A stretch of DNA of 64,000 nucleotides from AC-37 sp036389835 (GCA_036389835.1 DASVWC010000041.1:8000-71999), one strand, 5' to 3'; counted from the first letter of the stretch, positions 23,800-33,107 are shown. Numbers and translations are program-made. The notes: generated by a model from the letters alone, not told the origin.

Positions 23800-24845
23800 G
23801 AGTACTGCCGGTCGGCCGCCAGCCAGTCGGCGGCCACGACTCCTGCGAGGACCGGCTCCCGCCCCTCCTCCTTGGCGTTCATCAGGTGGGTGCCCAGCGC
23901 GATCTGGTCCCAGCGCTCCAGGGGCACGTGCGCGCGATCGGCGAGCGCGCGCAGCCCGCGCCAGTCGCGTTCGGCTCCACTCCGCGCGCGCTCGACGGTC
24001 GCGAGGAGCTCGTCGCGCTCGCGCGACGGCGGTCGCGCTCGGGCGCGGGCGACCAAGCGCTCGAGCGCGCCGGCGAGGCTCAGGTCCTGGGGCGCGACCT
24101 GGCGGTGGAGCTCGTCCACCTGACGGCGCGCGTCCTCCGCCGCGTCGCGCCCGTCCCGCGCCGCCTCGTAGATGCGCCGCCGCGCAGCCGGCTCGAAGAG
24201 CACGCCGATCTCGCGGACCATGTCCGCCGGCTCGTCGGTCGTGTGCACGAAGTTCAGGAGGTAGTTCTCGTTGCCGAGCGAGTGACGCAGGTGCCTGGGC
24301 GCGCGCGCTTCGGGATCGGCCGGGCCCTTCATCTCGTTCAGGATCAGCGTGAACGGCACGTCACCGCGGGGTTGGCCGGCGCGGGGACGCAGGAGCAGCA
24401 CGAGCGACTCGACCGAGGGCATGAGCAGATCCGCCAGGTCGCGCCTGTCCCTCGTCGCGAGGTTCCACTGGTACTGCCACAGCGCTCGGATCGTCCGCCG
24501 GGTGAGGCGGCAGCGCTCGGCGGCGACGATCGCGACGTCGCGCTCGGCGAGCCAGCGGAGCGTGGCGTCCAGGCGGCGACCCGCGACCGCGTCCGGCTTG
24601 ACGAGCAGGAGCCCGTGGACCCGGAGGAAGTCGTCGAGGCCGGGCCCGATGCGGTCGCAGGCGTCCTCCCAGGCGTCTCGGAAGTAGCTGTCGACGGCGA
24701 ACAGCGCGCGCTTCGCCGGGAGGCAGGAGAGCGACGCGGGGATGGCCGCGGCATGGACTGCCCCGATCGACGCTCGCGGGGACTGATCGTCCTCGCCATG
24801 CGACCGAAGGTCCGTTCGCTCTCGGATGACTGGTGCCGTGCTCAT
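23796..24845 (-). CDS. NDK-like domain protein
   Basis: 349 residues from the ATG with GAGGGG upstream. Residues around 75-210 resemble nucleoside diphosphate kinase: LLLVKPDAVAGRRLDATLRWLAERD, RCRLTRRTIRALWQYQ, and the active-site-like HSLGNENYLLNFVHTTDEPADMVREI. The latter matches the family RN-x-vHgSDs-x-E pattern and keeps its His. It is much longer than a normal NDK (about 140-150 residues), with a C-terminal helical region of unknown function ending NAKEEGREPVLAGVVAADWL. First gene of the AfsA operon. It may phosphorylate or nucleotidylate a pathway intermediate, or may have lost kinase activity. Confidence 0.65.
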   Translation of the reverse strand: MSTAPVIRERTDLRSHGEDDQSPRASIGAVHAAAIPASLSCLPAKRALFAVDSYFRDAWEDACDRIGPGLDDFLRVHGLLLVKPDAVAGRRLDATLRWLAERDVAIVAAERCRLTRRTIRALWQYQWNLATRDRRDLADLLMPSVESLVLLLRPRAGQPRGDVPFTLILNEMKGPADPEARAPRHLRHSLGNENYLLNFVHTTDEPADMVREIGVLFEPAARRRIYEAARDGRDAAEDARRQVDELHRQVAPQDLSLAGALERLVARARARPPSRERDELLATVERARSGAERDWRGLRALADRAHVPLERWDQIALGTHLMNAKEEGREPVLAGVVAADWLAADRQYS

Positions 24846-25000
24846 CTCACCCCTCGCCGGCCGCCTCATGGAGCATCCCTCGCGCGGCCGCCCTTGCACG
24901 CCGACCGGTCCGGATCAGCGGCGCGCGGGCGACACCGGCTCGGGCCAGTCGAGCGCTGCCGGCGCTGCCGACAGCTCCAAACTATTTGTATCCCTCTCTG

Positions 25001-25013
25001 TCAGTCTTACTGA
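25001..25013. promoter_or_regulatory. Palindromic operator candidate upstream of the AfsA operon
   Basis: TCAGTCTTACTGA is a perfect 5-3-5 inverted repeat in an AT-rich patch (24978-25092) of otherwise GC-rich DNA, 156 bases before the NDK-like start. A closely similar site lies at 25861-25873. The remaining sequence from 24846 to 25134 contains no supported gene. Confidence 0.5.
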
Positions 25014-25134
25014 TCGTTTGGTTGCTGCGCATTGTACATCACGCTTCACCGAGATTCATCCGAAAAGGAACGACTTAGCAAATTGTGTCGCTCGACCACC
25101 TGGGCGGTGACGGGGGGCCGCCCGCAGGGGGGTA

Positions 25135-25818
25135 TCACGCGGTCGACCGCCCCCCGGCTCCCGCCCACCCGTTCCAGCGCACGACCTGCTCCACGGGCCT
25201 GCGCGCGGCTGGACGGAACCGCGTGCCGCGCGCGTACGCGACCGGCACGAGGCCGGCCTGCGTCGCGTCAGCGGGGATGTGGAGCAGCGCGGCGACCTCG
25301 TTCGCGTACCTCAGGTGCAGCGTGGTGAACGTCGTGCCGAGGCCGAAGAGGCGAGCGGCGAGCATGAAGCTCCAGGTCGCCGGGAGGATCGAGCCCCAGA
25401 GCGACGCCTGCGCCGCCAGGGTCGTGGGCGGCGACGGCGCCAGCACGCACGGGATCACCAGCGCCGGAACGGATGCGAGGCGCTCGGCCAGGTCGTCGAC
25501 GGAGCGCTCGAGCCGCGGGTTGCCGCCGCCCCCGGGCGGCGATCCAGCCGCGGCCTCCTCCCTCCGCTCCCGGTGGGCGCGGCGGTAGTGGCCGGCTATC
25601 TCGGCGCGCAGGCCGGGCTCGTCGACGACGACGAAGCGCCAGTGCTGGCGGTCGCCGCCGCTCGGCGCCTGGGTCGCGACGCGGATGCACTCGAGCACGA
25701 CCGACCGCGGAACGGGGCGCGTGAGGTCGAGGCGGCGCCGAACCGACCGCGTCGTCGTCAGCAGCTCGAGCGCGGACATGTCGATCAGCGGGCTGGAGTC
25801 GATCAGGCGTGCGTCCAC
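25135..25818 (-). CDS. Nitroreductase-family flavoprotein
   Basis: 227 residues from a GTG (an internal ATG at 25779 is the alternative). The FMN-binding start LLTTTRSVRRRLDLTRPVPRSVVLECIRVATQAPSGGDRQHWRFVVV is typical of the nitroreductase superfamily, as is the later LPATWSFMLAARLFGLGTTFTTLHL. These enzymes reduce nitro, quinone, enone or azole groups with NAD(P)H, or oxidise azolines in natural-product pathways. It is transcribed toward the AfsA operon but has its own gap of about 290 bases. In this locus it could act on a ring made by the ThiG homologue (speculative). Confidence 0.85.
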   Translation of the reverse strand: MDARLIDSSPLIDMSALELLTTTRSVRRRLDLTRPVPRSVVLECIRVATQAPSGGDRQHWRFVVVDEPGLRAEIAGHYRRAHRERREEAAAGSPPGGGGNPRLERSVDDLAERLASVPALVIPCVLAPSPPTTLAAQASLWGSILPATWSFMLAARLFGLGTTFTTLHLRYANEVAALLHIPADATQAGLVPVAYARGTRFRPAARRPVEQVVRWNGWAGAGGRSTA

Positions 25819-25860
25819 AGCAGGCTCCCGGGCCCCCGCGTGAGAGGGCCTGGAGAATAG

Positions 25861-25873
25861 TCAGATCTACTGA
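25861..25873. promoter_or_regulatory. Palindromic operator candidate in the divergent promoter region
   Basis: TCAGATCTACTGA, an imperfect 5-3-5 inverted repeat, lies between the nitroreductase and ACP genes, which face away from each other. It matches the site at 25001-25013 at 9 of 13 positions and that at 59067-59079 at 11 of 13. The 25819-26000 gap also contains an AT-rich stretch with TATGTA (25984-25989) just before the ACP ATG. Confidence 0.5.
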
Positions 25874-26000
25874 TTATCGCGGCACTGCGCAAGTGTCCCG
25901 ACCTGGGCGGCCTGCGTCATCAGCTGCTGCCCGGCCTCCGTGGCAGCAGCGAGGGGAAATCTAGTTGTACTTTAGACGATCAGTATGTAAACCTATTTGG

Positions 26001-26303
26001 ATGGGTGCGTACCTGGGGCAACCCTCCTCGAGCGGCTCGCCGGCCGCAGCCGGCGTGACCCTCTCCTCGCGCGTCGCCGCCCTGGTGCTCGAGCTGTCGC
26101 CGCGCAGGGCGACGGCGGCGCCGGACGGCGCGCTCCTGGTCACGGACCTGGGCTACGAGTCGCTCGCCCTGATCGAGCTGGCGGCGGCCCTCGAGGACGA
26201 GTTCGGGATCGGCCCGATCCCGGCCGACGACGCGCTCGCGGTCGAGACGATCGCGGACGTCGCCCGGCTCGTCGCGCGCTTCGCCCAGGGGGGCGGCTCG
26301 TGA
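26001..26303 (+). CDS. Acyl carrier protein
   Basis: 100 residues from the ATG at 26001; a TTG at 25965 would add 12 residues. The phosphopantetheine site is DLGYESLALIELAAALEDEFG, with the modified Ser in YESLAL. The remaining helices (ADDALAVETIADVARLVARF) fit the ACP fold. The ATG follows a TATGTA -10-like hexamer by only 11 bases and lacks a Shine-Dalgarno, so the mRNA may be leaderless. Its stop overlaps the start of the acyl-AMP ligase gene as GTGA, so the ligase almost certainly loads this carrier. Confidence 0.88.
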   Translation: MGAYLGQPSSSGSPAAAGVTLSSRVAALVLELSPRRATAAPDGALLVTDLGYESLALIELAAALEDEFGIGPIPADDALAVETIADVARLVARFAQGGGS

Positions 26304-28075
26304 GCCGGGCGACCGAGTTCAGGACGTTCGCCGAGGCACTCGCCGCGCGCGCCGACGACGCCCCCGACGCGCTCGCGTTCACGTTCCTCGGCGAGGACGG
26401 CGTCGAGCGGGAGGCCATGACGTACGGCGCGCTCCAGGCGCGCTCCGCGGCGATCGCGGGCCTGCTCGAGGAGCGGCTGGCGCCGGACGAGCGGGTACTG
26501 CTCCTGCTGCCGCCCGGGCTCGACTACGTCGCGGCGCTGTTCGGGTGCTTCCAGGCGGGGGTCGTCGCGGTGTCCGCCCCGCCCCCCCAGCCGCCACGGC
26601 TCGAACGCACCCTGCCGCGCCTGCTGGCGATAGGAGCGGACGCCGCGGTGCGCGCGGTCCTCACGACGGGCGGCCTCACCGCCCCGCCGCCGGGACTCGT
26701 CCCGGAGGGGCACGCGCTCGCGCGGGCGCCCTGGCTCGCGGTGGACGCCGCTCGCGAAGGCGACGCCAGCGCGTCCGCCCGCGCGCGCGAGCCTTCCGAC
26801 CTGGCCATCTTCCAGTACACGTCGGGCTCGACCGCCGACCCGCGCGGCGTGATGCTCACGCACGACAACCTGCTCGTCAACTCGGCGCTCATCGCGAAGA
26901 AGCTCGGGAGCTCGCCTGCGGACCGCGCGTTCGTCTGGCTGCCGCCGTACCACGACATGGGGCTGATCGGCGGCATCCTCCAGCCGGTCTACGGCGGCTT
27001 CGAGTGCGTCCTGACGTCGCCGCTCACCGTGGTGAAGCGCCCGGAGCGCTGGCTCGAGGGCGTCTCCACCCGCAGGGCGACGATCAGCGGCGGGCCGAAC
27101 TTCTCCTTCGACCTCTGCGTCCGGCGCATCGGCCCGGAGGCGCGCGAGCGGCTCGACCTCAGCTCGTGGGAGGTCGCGTTCAACGGCGCCGAGCCGATCC
27201 GCGCCGGCACGCTCGAGGCATTCGCGACCGCCTTCGCGCCGTGCGGGTTCCGCCGCGAGGCGTTCCACCCGTGCTACGGGCTCGCGGAGGCGACGCTGAT
27301 GGTCACCGCCGGCGAGCGCGACGAGCCCCCGACGCTGCTGCGCGTCGACGCGCGCGCCCTCGAACGCGGCCGATCGGAGCCGGTGGCCGGCGACGGGGTG
27401 GAGCTCGTCGGGTGCGGCGGGCCGGACGCCGAGCACGAGCTCGCGATCGTCGACCCCGAGACGCTGCTGCGCTGCGAGCCGGGCCAGATAGGCGAGGTCT
27501 GGGTCGCCGGGCCGAGCGTCGCACGCGGCTACCTGGGTCACGCCGAGGAGACGGCCCGGGCCTTCGGCGCGCGGATCGCGGGCGAGGCGAGCGGGCGGCG
27601 TTTCCTGCGCACCGGCGACCTCGGGTTCTCGAGCGACGGCGAGCTGTTCGTCGTCGGCCGCATCAAGGACCTGCTCGTGGTCAATGGCCGCAACCTGCAT
27701 CCGCACGACGTCGAGGTCGTCGCCGAGGCGGTCGACGGGCTCCGCCCGCACTCGAGCGCGGTGTTCGCGCTCGGCGACAGCGCTCTCGGCGACGAGCGGG
27801 TGGGGATCGTGGCCGAGCCGGCGGACGCGTCCGCGGCGAGCTCGGCGGGCGCGACGATCGACGCGGTCCGGCGCGAGGTGGGGACCCGGCTCGGGCTCGA
27901 CCTCGAGCTCGTCGTGCTCTGCGAGCGGGGGAGCGTGCCGAAGACGACGAGCGGGAAGGTCCAGCGCCGCCTGTGCCGGTCCCTGCTGCTGCGGGGCGAG
28001 CTGGACATCGTCGCGTCGGAGGGCGTGGAGCCGGGCCTCGGCGCCGCGCCGGAGTGCGCCGCCACGGCCCGATGA
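26300..28075 (+). CDS. Fatty-acyl-AMP ligase (FAAL-type)
   Basis: 591 residues, GTG coupled to the ACP stop. The adenylate-forming motif FQYTSGSTADPRGVMLTHDNLL, LPPYHDMGLIGG, the FAAL-typical GGPNFSFDLCVRRI, CYGLAEATLMVTAG, RTGDLGF and the terminal PKTTSGKVQRRLCR lysine region are all present. FAALs activate fatty acids as acyl-adenylates and pass them to an ACP rather than to CoA. Context (ACP before, reductase after) supports acyl-ACP formation. A second, diverged ACP-ligase-reductase set lies at 49.4-54.1 kb. Confidence 0.92.
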   Translation: MSRATEFRTFAEALAARADDAPDALAFTFLGEDGVEREAMTYGALQARSAAIAGLLEERLAPDERVLLLLPPGLDYVAALFGCFQAGVVAVSAPPPQPPRLERTLPRLLAIGADAAVRAVLTTGGLTAPPPGLVPEGHALARAPWLAVDAAREGDASASARAREPSDLAIFQYTSGSTADPRGVMLTHDNLLVNSALIAKKLGSSPADRAFVWLPPYHDMGLIGGILQPVYGGFECVLTSPLTVVKRPERWLEGVSTRRATISGGPNFSFDLCVRRIGPEARERLDLSSWEVAFNGAEPIRAGTLEAFATAFAPCGFRREAFHPCYGLAEATLMVTAGERDEPPTLLRVDARALERGRSEPVAGDGVELVGCGGPDAEHELAIVDPETLLRCEPGQIGEVWVAGPSVARGYLGHAEETARAFGARIAGEASGRRFLRTGDLGFSSDGELFVVGRIKDLLVVNGRNLHPHDVEVVAEAVDGLRPHSSAVFALGDSALGDERVGIVAEPADASAASSAGATIDAVRREVGTRLGLDLELVVLCERGSVPKTTSGKVQRRLCRSLLLRGELDIVASEGVEPGLGAAPECAATAR

Positions 28076-29088
28076 CCGGCGCCCGGATCCTCGTCACGGG
28101 CTCGACCGGCCTCGTCGGCTTCGAGTTGCTCGACGTCCTACGCGAGCGCGGCTGCACGGGCGTCGTCGGCGCGAGCCGGCACGGCGGCGATGGCGCTGTC
28201 GCCTGGGACATCGGTGCCGAGCCGCCTCCGGGGGCGCTGGAGGGTGAGTGGGACGTGGTCGTGAACGCCGCGGCGGACACGCGCTGGACCCTCGCGCCGG
28301 ACGACGCGCTGCGGGCAAACGTGACGACGGTGGAGGCGCTCGCCGCGCTCGGGCTCCGCGCCGCGCACGTCGTGCACGTGTCGACCGCGTACGCGGCCCG
28401 CCCCGACGGGCAGTCGCCGGGCGTGGAGCTGGAGGCCTATCGCAACACCTACGAGTGGTCGAAGGCGCTCGCGGAGCGCCGCGCGCGCGAGCTGTTCCCG
28501 CGGCTCACCATCGTCCGGCCCCCGCTGATCATGGGGCGGCGGAGCGACGGCCGGGCGGCCCGCTTCATGGGGATGTACACGGTGATCCGCGGGATCAGCT
28601 CGAGCCTGGTCCCGGCCGTCGTCGGCCGCCCGGACGCCTTCTTCGACGTCATCCCGGTCGACGACCTGGCACACGTGATTGCGACGCTCGCCGAGCAGCC
28701 GGCGCCACCCGAGCCGCGGGTGGTCACCGTGGCGGGCGGGCCGAGCGCGCCGACCGTCGAGACGGCTGTCGAGTCGATCGTGGACACGCTGAACGAGTGG
28801 CGGGCCGGGCGCGGGCTCGAGCTGGTCGCGAAGCCGCGGCTCGTCACACCGGCGAGCTGGAACCGCTTCTTCCTGCCGTTCGCGCGCAAGCACCTGACCG
28901 ACCGCCAGCTCAAGGTCGTCGACCTGCTCAGCAACTACGAGCCGTACCTCCAGCTGCACGAGCCGCTCGCGGCCACGTCCGTCGTGCCCGACGCGGCGGC
29001 GTGCATACCGGGGTCGGTCCGCTACTGGGCCGACCAGCATCCGCGCATCGCGTCGCTCTCGGCGAAGCCATGGCGCGCGGCGGCATGA
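28072..29088 (+). CDS. Extended SDR, thioester-reductase/epimerase type
   Basis: 338 residues, ATG overlapping the ligase stop. The NAD(P)-binding motif is ILVTGSTGLVGFELLDVLRERG. The later VVNAAADTRW, VHVSTAYAA and the catalytic YEWSK (YxxxK) match the male-sterility/NAD_binding_4-type reductases that release acyl-ACP as aldehyde, as well as related epimerases. The order ACP-FAAL-reductase argues for a reductive release step. The C-terminal part (SWNRFFLPFARKHLTDRQLKVVDLLSNYEPYL) is unlike sugar epimerases. Substrate not provable from sequence. Confidence 0.82.
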   Translation: MTGARILVTGSTGLVGFELLDVLRERGCTGVVGASRHGGDGAVAWDIGAEPPPGALEGEWDVVVNAAADTRWTLAPDDALRANVTTVEALAALGLRAAHVVHVSTAYAARPDGQSPGVELEAYRNTYEWSKALAERRARELFPRLTIVRPPLIMGRRSDGRAARFMGMYTVIRGISSSLVPAVVGRPDAFFDVIPVDDLAHVIATLAEQPAPPEPRVVTVAGGPSAPTVETAVESIVDTLNEWRAGRGLELVAKPRLVTPASWNRFFLPFARKHLTDRQLKVVDLLSNYEPYLQLHEPLAATSVVPDAAACIPGSVRYWADQHPRIASLSAKPWRAAA

Positions 29089-30092
29089 CGGGCGCCGCGA
29101 GGGCGGCGGTCGCGGGCGACGCGGTCGCGCCCACCGCCATGGAGCTCACGCTGGCGGCGCCGCTGCACCGGCGCATGCTGGCGTGGGCCGACGAGCGCTT
29201 CCCGCTGGCCGGCACCGCCGCGATGCTGCTCGCCCTCTACCTCGCCGCGCTCGTCTACGGACGGGCGCTGGCGCACGAAGGGTCGATCGAGCTGTCGCCG
29301 GGGGACCTCGGCGCGTTCTTCGCCGTGTGGGGGTTCTTCCTGATGATCAGGGTGCTCGACGAGCACAAGGACTACGAGCGCGACCGCGTGGCCCACCCCG
29401 ATCGCGTGCTCCAGCGCGGACTCGTGACGCTCGGCCAGCTGCGCGTGCTCGGTGCCGCTGCCGCCGCCGTCCAGCTCGCCGTGTCGCTCCTGGCGGACGG
29501 CGGCGTCGGCCCGGTGACGCTCTGGTGGCTGGCGCTGATCGGCTTCGTGGCCCTCACCGCGAAGGAGTTCTTCGCGGGCGAGTGGCTGGACAGGCGTCTG
29601 CTGCTCTACGTCCTGGCGCACCTTCCGCTCTGGTCTCTGGCGGTGACCTGGATGGTCCAGATGGGCGCCCGGCCGAGCTCGCTGCCGGCGAGCGCGGCGT
29701 GGGCGGCCGTGCTCGGGTTCCTGCTGCCCTGGGGGGCGGATCTCGCGCGGCGCATCGCACCCGCCGGCCTCCAGGGGCCGGGCGCCACGTCGTACGCGGA
29801 CAGCCTCGGCGCCGGATGGGCCGCCGCGCTGCTCGGCGGCACCCTGATCGGCGGGGCTGCCGCGGCCGCCGCGATGCTGCGCCCGGCGGGCGAGCACTCG
29901 ATCGTCGCGGAGGCTGTCCTCGGGACACTGCTCGTGCCGCTCGTCGCGGCGCTGTGGAGGTTCCGGCGCGATCCGCACGACCGCTCGGCGAACCGGATGC
30001 TCCAGGCGACGGCTCGCGTCGTGCTGCTCGCCGAGCTCCTGGTGGTGGTCGTGGTCCTCCTGGCCGATCGCGGGCTGGCGTGGGCCGCGTGA
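29085..30092 (+). CDS. UbiA-like polytopic membrane protein
   Basis: 335 residues from the ATG that overlaps the reductase stop as ATGA (another ATG lies at 29070). Eight or nine hydrophobic helices are visible. The loop RVLDEHKDYERDRVAHPDRVLQRGLVT is reminiscent of the first Asp-rich motif of UbiA prenyltransferases (DxxxDxxxD). The second Asp motif is weak (WGADLARRIAP). UbiA enzymes transfer prenyl groups to aromatic or other acceptors in the membrane. Treat as UbiA-like; a non-catalytic or divergent role is possible. Confidence 0.65.
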   Translation: MTGAARAAVAGDAVAPTAMELTLAAPLHRRMLAWADERFPLAGTAAMLLALYLAALVYGRALAHEGSIELSPGDLGAFFAVWGFFLMIRVLDEHKDYERDRVAHPDRVLQRGLVTLGQLRVLGAAAAAVQLAVSLLADGGVGPVTLWWLALIGFVALTAKEFFAGEWLDRRLLLYVLAHLPLWSLAVTWMVQMGARPSSLPASAAWAAVLGFLLPWGADLARRIAPAGLQGPGATSYADSLGAGWAAALLGGTLIGGAAAAAAMLRPAGEHSIVAEAVLGTLLVPLVAALWRFRRDPHDRSANRMLQATARVVLLAELLVVVVVLLADRGLAWAA

Positions 30093-32905
30093 GCGCAGCG
30101 CAGGCGAGCGCGGCGTCCGCGAGTGCCGAGCATCCACTCGAGCCGCGCGTCCTCGGCGCGGAGGAGGCGGGGCAGGCGGGGACCGACCGGATCGGCGCGA
30201 AGGCGGCGAGCCTTGGGGCGCTCCAGCGGCTCGGCGTGCCCGTGCCGCCGTTCGCGTGCGTGACCACCGGGGTATGGGACGAGTTGATCGCGCGCCTGCC
30301 CGAGGATCTGGTCGCCGAGCTCGAGCGGCCGCCGCAGAGCGCGGAGCGGCTCGCGAGCGCCGGCGCCAGGGCACGCGAGTCGATCGCCGGCGCGGAGCTG
30401 CCGCGGGACGACGCCGCGCGACTGGCCATCGCCGCGCATGCCGTGGCGGGGCCCGGGGGCGCCCTCTCGGTGCGTTCCTCCGCGCAGGGCGAGGACTCCG
30501 CGCGGCACTCGTTCGCCGGGCAGTTCGACACGTACCTGTGGGTTCCGGTGGAGGAGGTCGTCGACCGCGTTCTGCGCTGCTTCGCCTCGGCGTTCACCGA
30601 CCGCGCGCTGCTCTACCGCCGCGCCCACGGCCTCGGCCTCGACAGCGCCCGGATGGCGGTGATCGTCCAGCGGATGGTCGACAGCGTGGCGGCCGGCGTG
30701 GCCTTCACCGCCGATCCGGTCGACACCCGCCGCGACGGCGTGCTGGTCGTCGCCGGCCTGGGGCTCGGGGAGGGGGTCGTCGAGGGCACGGTCGCCACCG
30801 ACAGCTTCAGGCTGGACCGGACGGCGGAGACGGTCGAGCACGAGATCGCGGTCAAGTCGACGCGCGTCGTCCGGGACCCGAGCGGGCGTGGGACGGCCGT
30901 CGAGGACGTGGATGGCGACGAGGCGCGCCGTCCGGCCCTGAGCGACGAGCGGGTGCGCGAGGTGGCGCGCCTGGCGCTGCACGTGGCCGAGCGCCGGGGG
31001 GCACCGCAGGACGTGGAGTGGGCGCTCGACCCCGGCGGCGTGGTGCGCCTGCTCCAGGCACGGCCGATCACCGCGGCGGCGGCCGGCGAGGAGACGATCT
31101 TCGACAACCGCAACCTCGTCGAGAGCTTCCCCGGAGTCACCTCACCGCTCACCTTCTCGCTCATGAGGAAGACGTACGAGCACAACCTGATCGGGCTCGT
31201 GGAGGACTTCGGGATACCGCACGCCGAGGTCGAGCGCAGCGGCCACGTCTACGAGAACCTCGTCGGGCGCCTGTCCGGGCAGATGTACTACAACCTCTCC
31301 AACTGGTACCGGATGTTCCTGCTCATCCCCGGGATCGAGCGAGCGGTGCCCGCGTTCGAGCGGGCGATGGGGTTCGAGCCGAGCGACCCGTCCTCGGAGC
31401 GGCGGCTCTCCGCGCTCGAGCGGATGCGCTGGCTGCCCGCTCAGGCGCGCGTCGCGGCGCGCCTGCTCAGGGCGCTCGTCCGGCTCGGCCCGCGGGTGCG
31501 GGAGTTCCACGCCACCCATGCGCGCCTGGCCGCCGAGCAGCGCGACCTGGCCCTCGACCGCATGGACGCGCACGAGCTCGTGACACGTGTCGAGCGCATC
31601 AATCGCGAGCTGTTCTGGAGGATGTCGGTCGCGCCGATCAACGACTTCTTCACGCAGCAGCTCTACGGGGCGCTCGGCGCGATGATCGAGGCCTGGGACC
31701 TCGGCGATCCGATCGCCACGCGCAACGAGCTGCTCTGCGGCGAGACGGGAATGGAGAGCATCGAACCCGTGCGCTCGCTGGTGAGCCTCGCGGAGCGCAT
31801 AGCGGCGGACGCGGCCGCCAGGGCCCTGTTCGAGTCGCCGGCATCCCCGCCCGAGGTGCTCGCGGAGCTCGAGCACGAGCCGCGTCTCGCCGGCATACGC
31901 GACACCCTCCGTCTGCACGTCGAGCGCTTCGGGCACCGCACGCTCGGAGAGCTCAAGCTCGAGAACGACACCCTTCGCGACGACCCGGCGCCGATCGTGG
32001 AGATCCTGCGCAACCTGCTCCGCGCGGGCCGCACGGCGGAGGGGATGGAGCGGCACGAGCTCGAGATCCGGCGGCGCGCCGAGGCGGACGTGCGGCGGCG
32101 ACTCCGGGGCGGGCCGCGCCGCGTGCTGTTCAGGCTCGTGCTCGCCCGCTGCCGCTTCGGGTTGAAGGCCAGGGAGAGCATGCGGCTCACACGCGGGAGC
32201 GTCGTGGCGCTGCTCCGCTACTGCTACCGCGCGCTGGGGGAGCGCTTCGTGGAGGCGGGGCTGCTCGAGCGCGCCGGCGACGTCTTCATGCTGACCGTCG
32301 ACGAGGTGGGGGACGCGGTCCGCGGTGCTGCGGTGACGGAGGACCTCGCGGCGCTCGCGTCGCTTCGGCGCGCCGAGCAGGAGGCGGCCGCGGGCAGGAC
32401 CCTGCCGCCCCGCATCCGCACGCGCGGGATCGCGCTCGCGAGCGCGGCCGTGGAGGACACGCCGGCGGACGCGGGGGGCGGGAGCCTCACCGGGATCGGC
32501 TGCGCCCCCGGGCGGGTGCGGGCGCGGGCGATGGTGATCGAGGAGCCGCGCGCCGATCTGCGCATCGACGGGGAGATCCTGGTGGCGCGAACGACCGATC
32601 CGGGCTGGGTCTTCCTGATGGTCCCCGCCGGGGGCCTCGTCTCCGAGCAGGGCAACGTCCTCTCGCACACGGCCATCGTCGGCCGCGAGCTGGGTATCCC
32701 GACGGTCGTGGGCGTGCGCGACGCCACCCGGCTGCTCGCCGGGGACGTCGACGTGGAGCTCGACGGGCGGGCCGGGACGGTCGCGATCTGCGGCGCGGCT
32801 CGCGTGGAGGGGGAGCCGAAGCCGGCGGGGCGAGGGGGACCGTCGCGAACGGCTCGTGTCGCGCGAGCTTCGCGCTCTCTCGGCATGGACGACTATGAGC
32901 CGTGA
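30089..32905 (+). CDS. PEP-synthase/rifampin-phosphotransferase-like enzyme
   Basis: 938 residues, GTG overlapping the upstream stop. Residues ~30-330 are a PPDK_N ATP-grasp domain (GAKAASLGALQRLGVPVPPFACVT, LSVRSSAQGEDSARHSFAGQFDTYL, GVAFTADPVDTRRDGVLVVAGLGLGEGVV, VEWALDPGGVVRLLQARPIT). A ~450-residue middle domain with no match I know follows. At the C-terminus is the swivelling phosphohistidine domain with the catalytic His in GNVLSHTAIVGRELGIPTVVG. This three-part order is that of PEP synthase and of rifampin phosphotransferase, which passes the beta-phosphate of ATP to a small-molecule hydroxyl. The unusual middle domain suggests a cluster-specific acceptor. Last gene of the plus-strand operon. 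Confidence 0.85.
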   Translation: MSAAQASAASASAEHPLEPRVLGAEEAGQAGTDRIGAKAASLGALQRLGVPVPPFACVTTGVWDELIARLPEDLVAELERPPQSAERLASAGARARESIAGAELPRDDAARLAIAAHAVAGPGGALSVRSSAQGEDSARHSFAGQFDTYLWVPVEEVVDRVLRCFASAFTDRALLYRRAHGLGLDSARMAVIVQRMVDSVAAGVAFTADPVDTRRDGVLVVAGLGLGEGVVEGTVATDSFRLDRTAETVEHEIAVKSTRVVRDPSGRGTAVEDVDGDEARRPALSDERVREVARLALHVAERRGAPQDVEWALDPGGVVRLLQARPITAAAAGEETIFDNRNLVESFPGVTSPLTFSLMRKTYEHNLIGLVEDFGIPHAEVERSGHVYENLVGRLSGQMYYNLSNWYRMFLLIPGIERAVPAFERAMGFEPSDPSSERRLSALERMRWLPAQARVAARLLRALVRLGPRVREFHATHARLAAEQRDLALDRMDAHELVTRVERINRELFWRMSVAPINDFFTQQLYGALGAMIEAWDLGDPIATRNELLCGETGMESIEPVRSLVSLAERIAADAAARALFESPASPPEVLAELEHEPRLAGIRDTLRLHVERFGHRTLGELKLENDTLRDDPAPIVEILRNLLRAGRTAEGMERHELEIRRRAEADVRRRLRGGPRRVLFRLVLARCRFGLKARESMRLTRGSVVALLRYCYRALGERFVEAGLLERAGDVFMLTVDEVGDAVRGAAVTEDLAALASLRRAEQEAAAGRTLPPRIRTRGIALASAAVEDTPADAGGGSLTGIGCAPGRVRARAMVIEEPRADLRIDGEILVARTTDPGWVFLMVPAGGLVSEQGNVLSHTAIVGRELGIPTVVGVRDATRLLAGDVDVELDGRAGTVAICGAARVEGEPKPAGRGGPSRTARVARASRSLGMDDYEP

Positions 32906-33062
32906 GGGCTCGTGAGCAACCCCGTCGCCCTCACTCATCGTGGGTCTTGTGACCTGAGGGCCTCGAGGTCCTGACCCCGCGCGGGTCCAGGGCGAATTGC
33001 GCCCGGCCATGCCACCCGTGAACGGCTCGGCCAGAAGCGAACGCTCAACGACTACTGATTAC

Positions 33063-33091
33063 TTGACGAAGTCTCGCGGACGCCCTAGCCT
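33063..33091 (+). promoter_or_regulatory. Sigma70-type promoter
   Basis: TTGACG (33063-33068) and TAGCCT (33086-33091) are separated by exactly 17 bases and lie 16 bases before the ATG at 33108. The half-site CTACTGATTA, also present at 25867-25876, lies immediately upstream. The remaining 32906-33062 stretch holds no supported gene. Confidence 0.65.
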
Positions 33092-33107
33092 GCGTTCGCG
33101 GACGGGG

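Noticed and set aside
24978..25092. Classical gamma-butyrolactone receptor (ARE) box upstream of the AfsA operon
   Set aside because: The palindrome found is 13 bp TCAGTCTTACTGA, unlike the usual longer ARE consensus, and no ArpA-type receptor gene is in the window.
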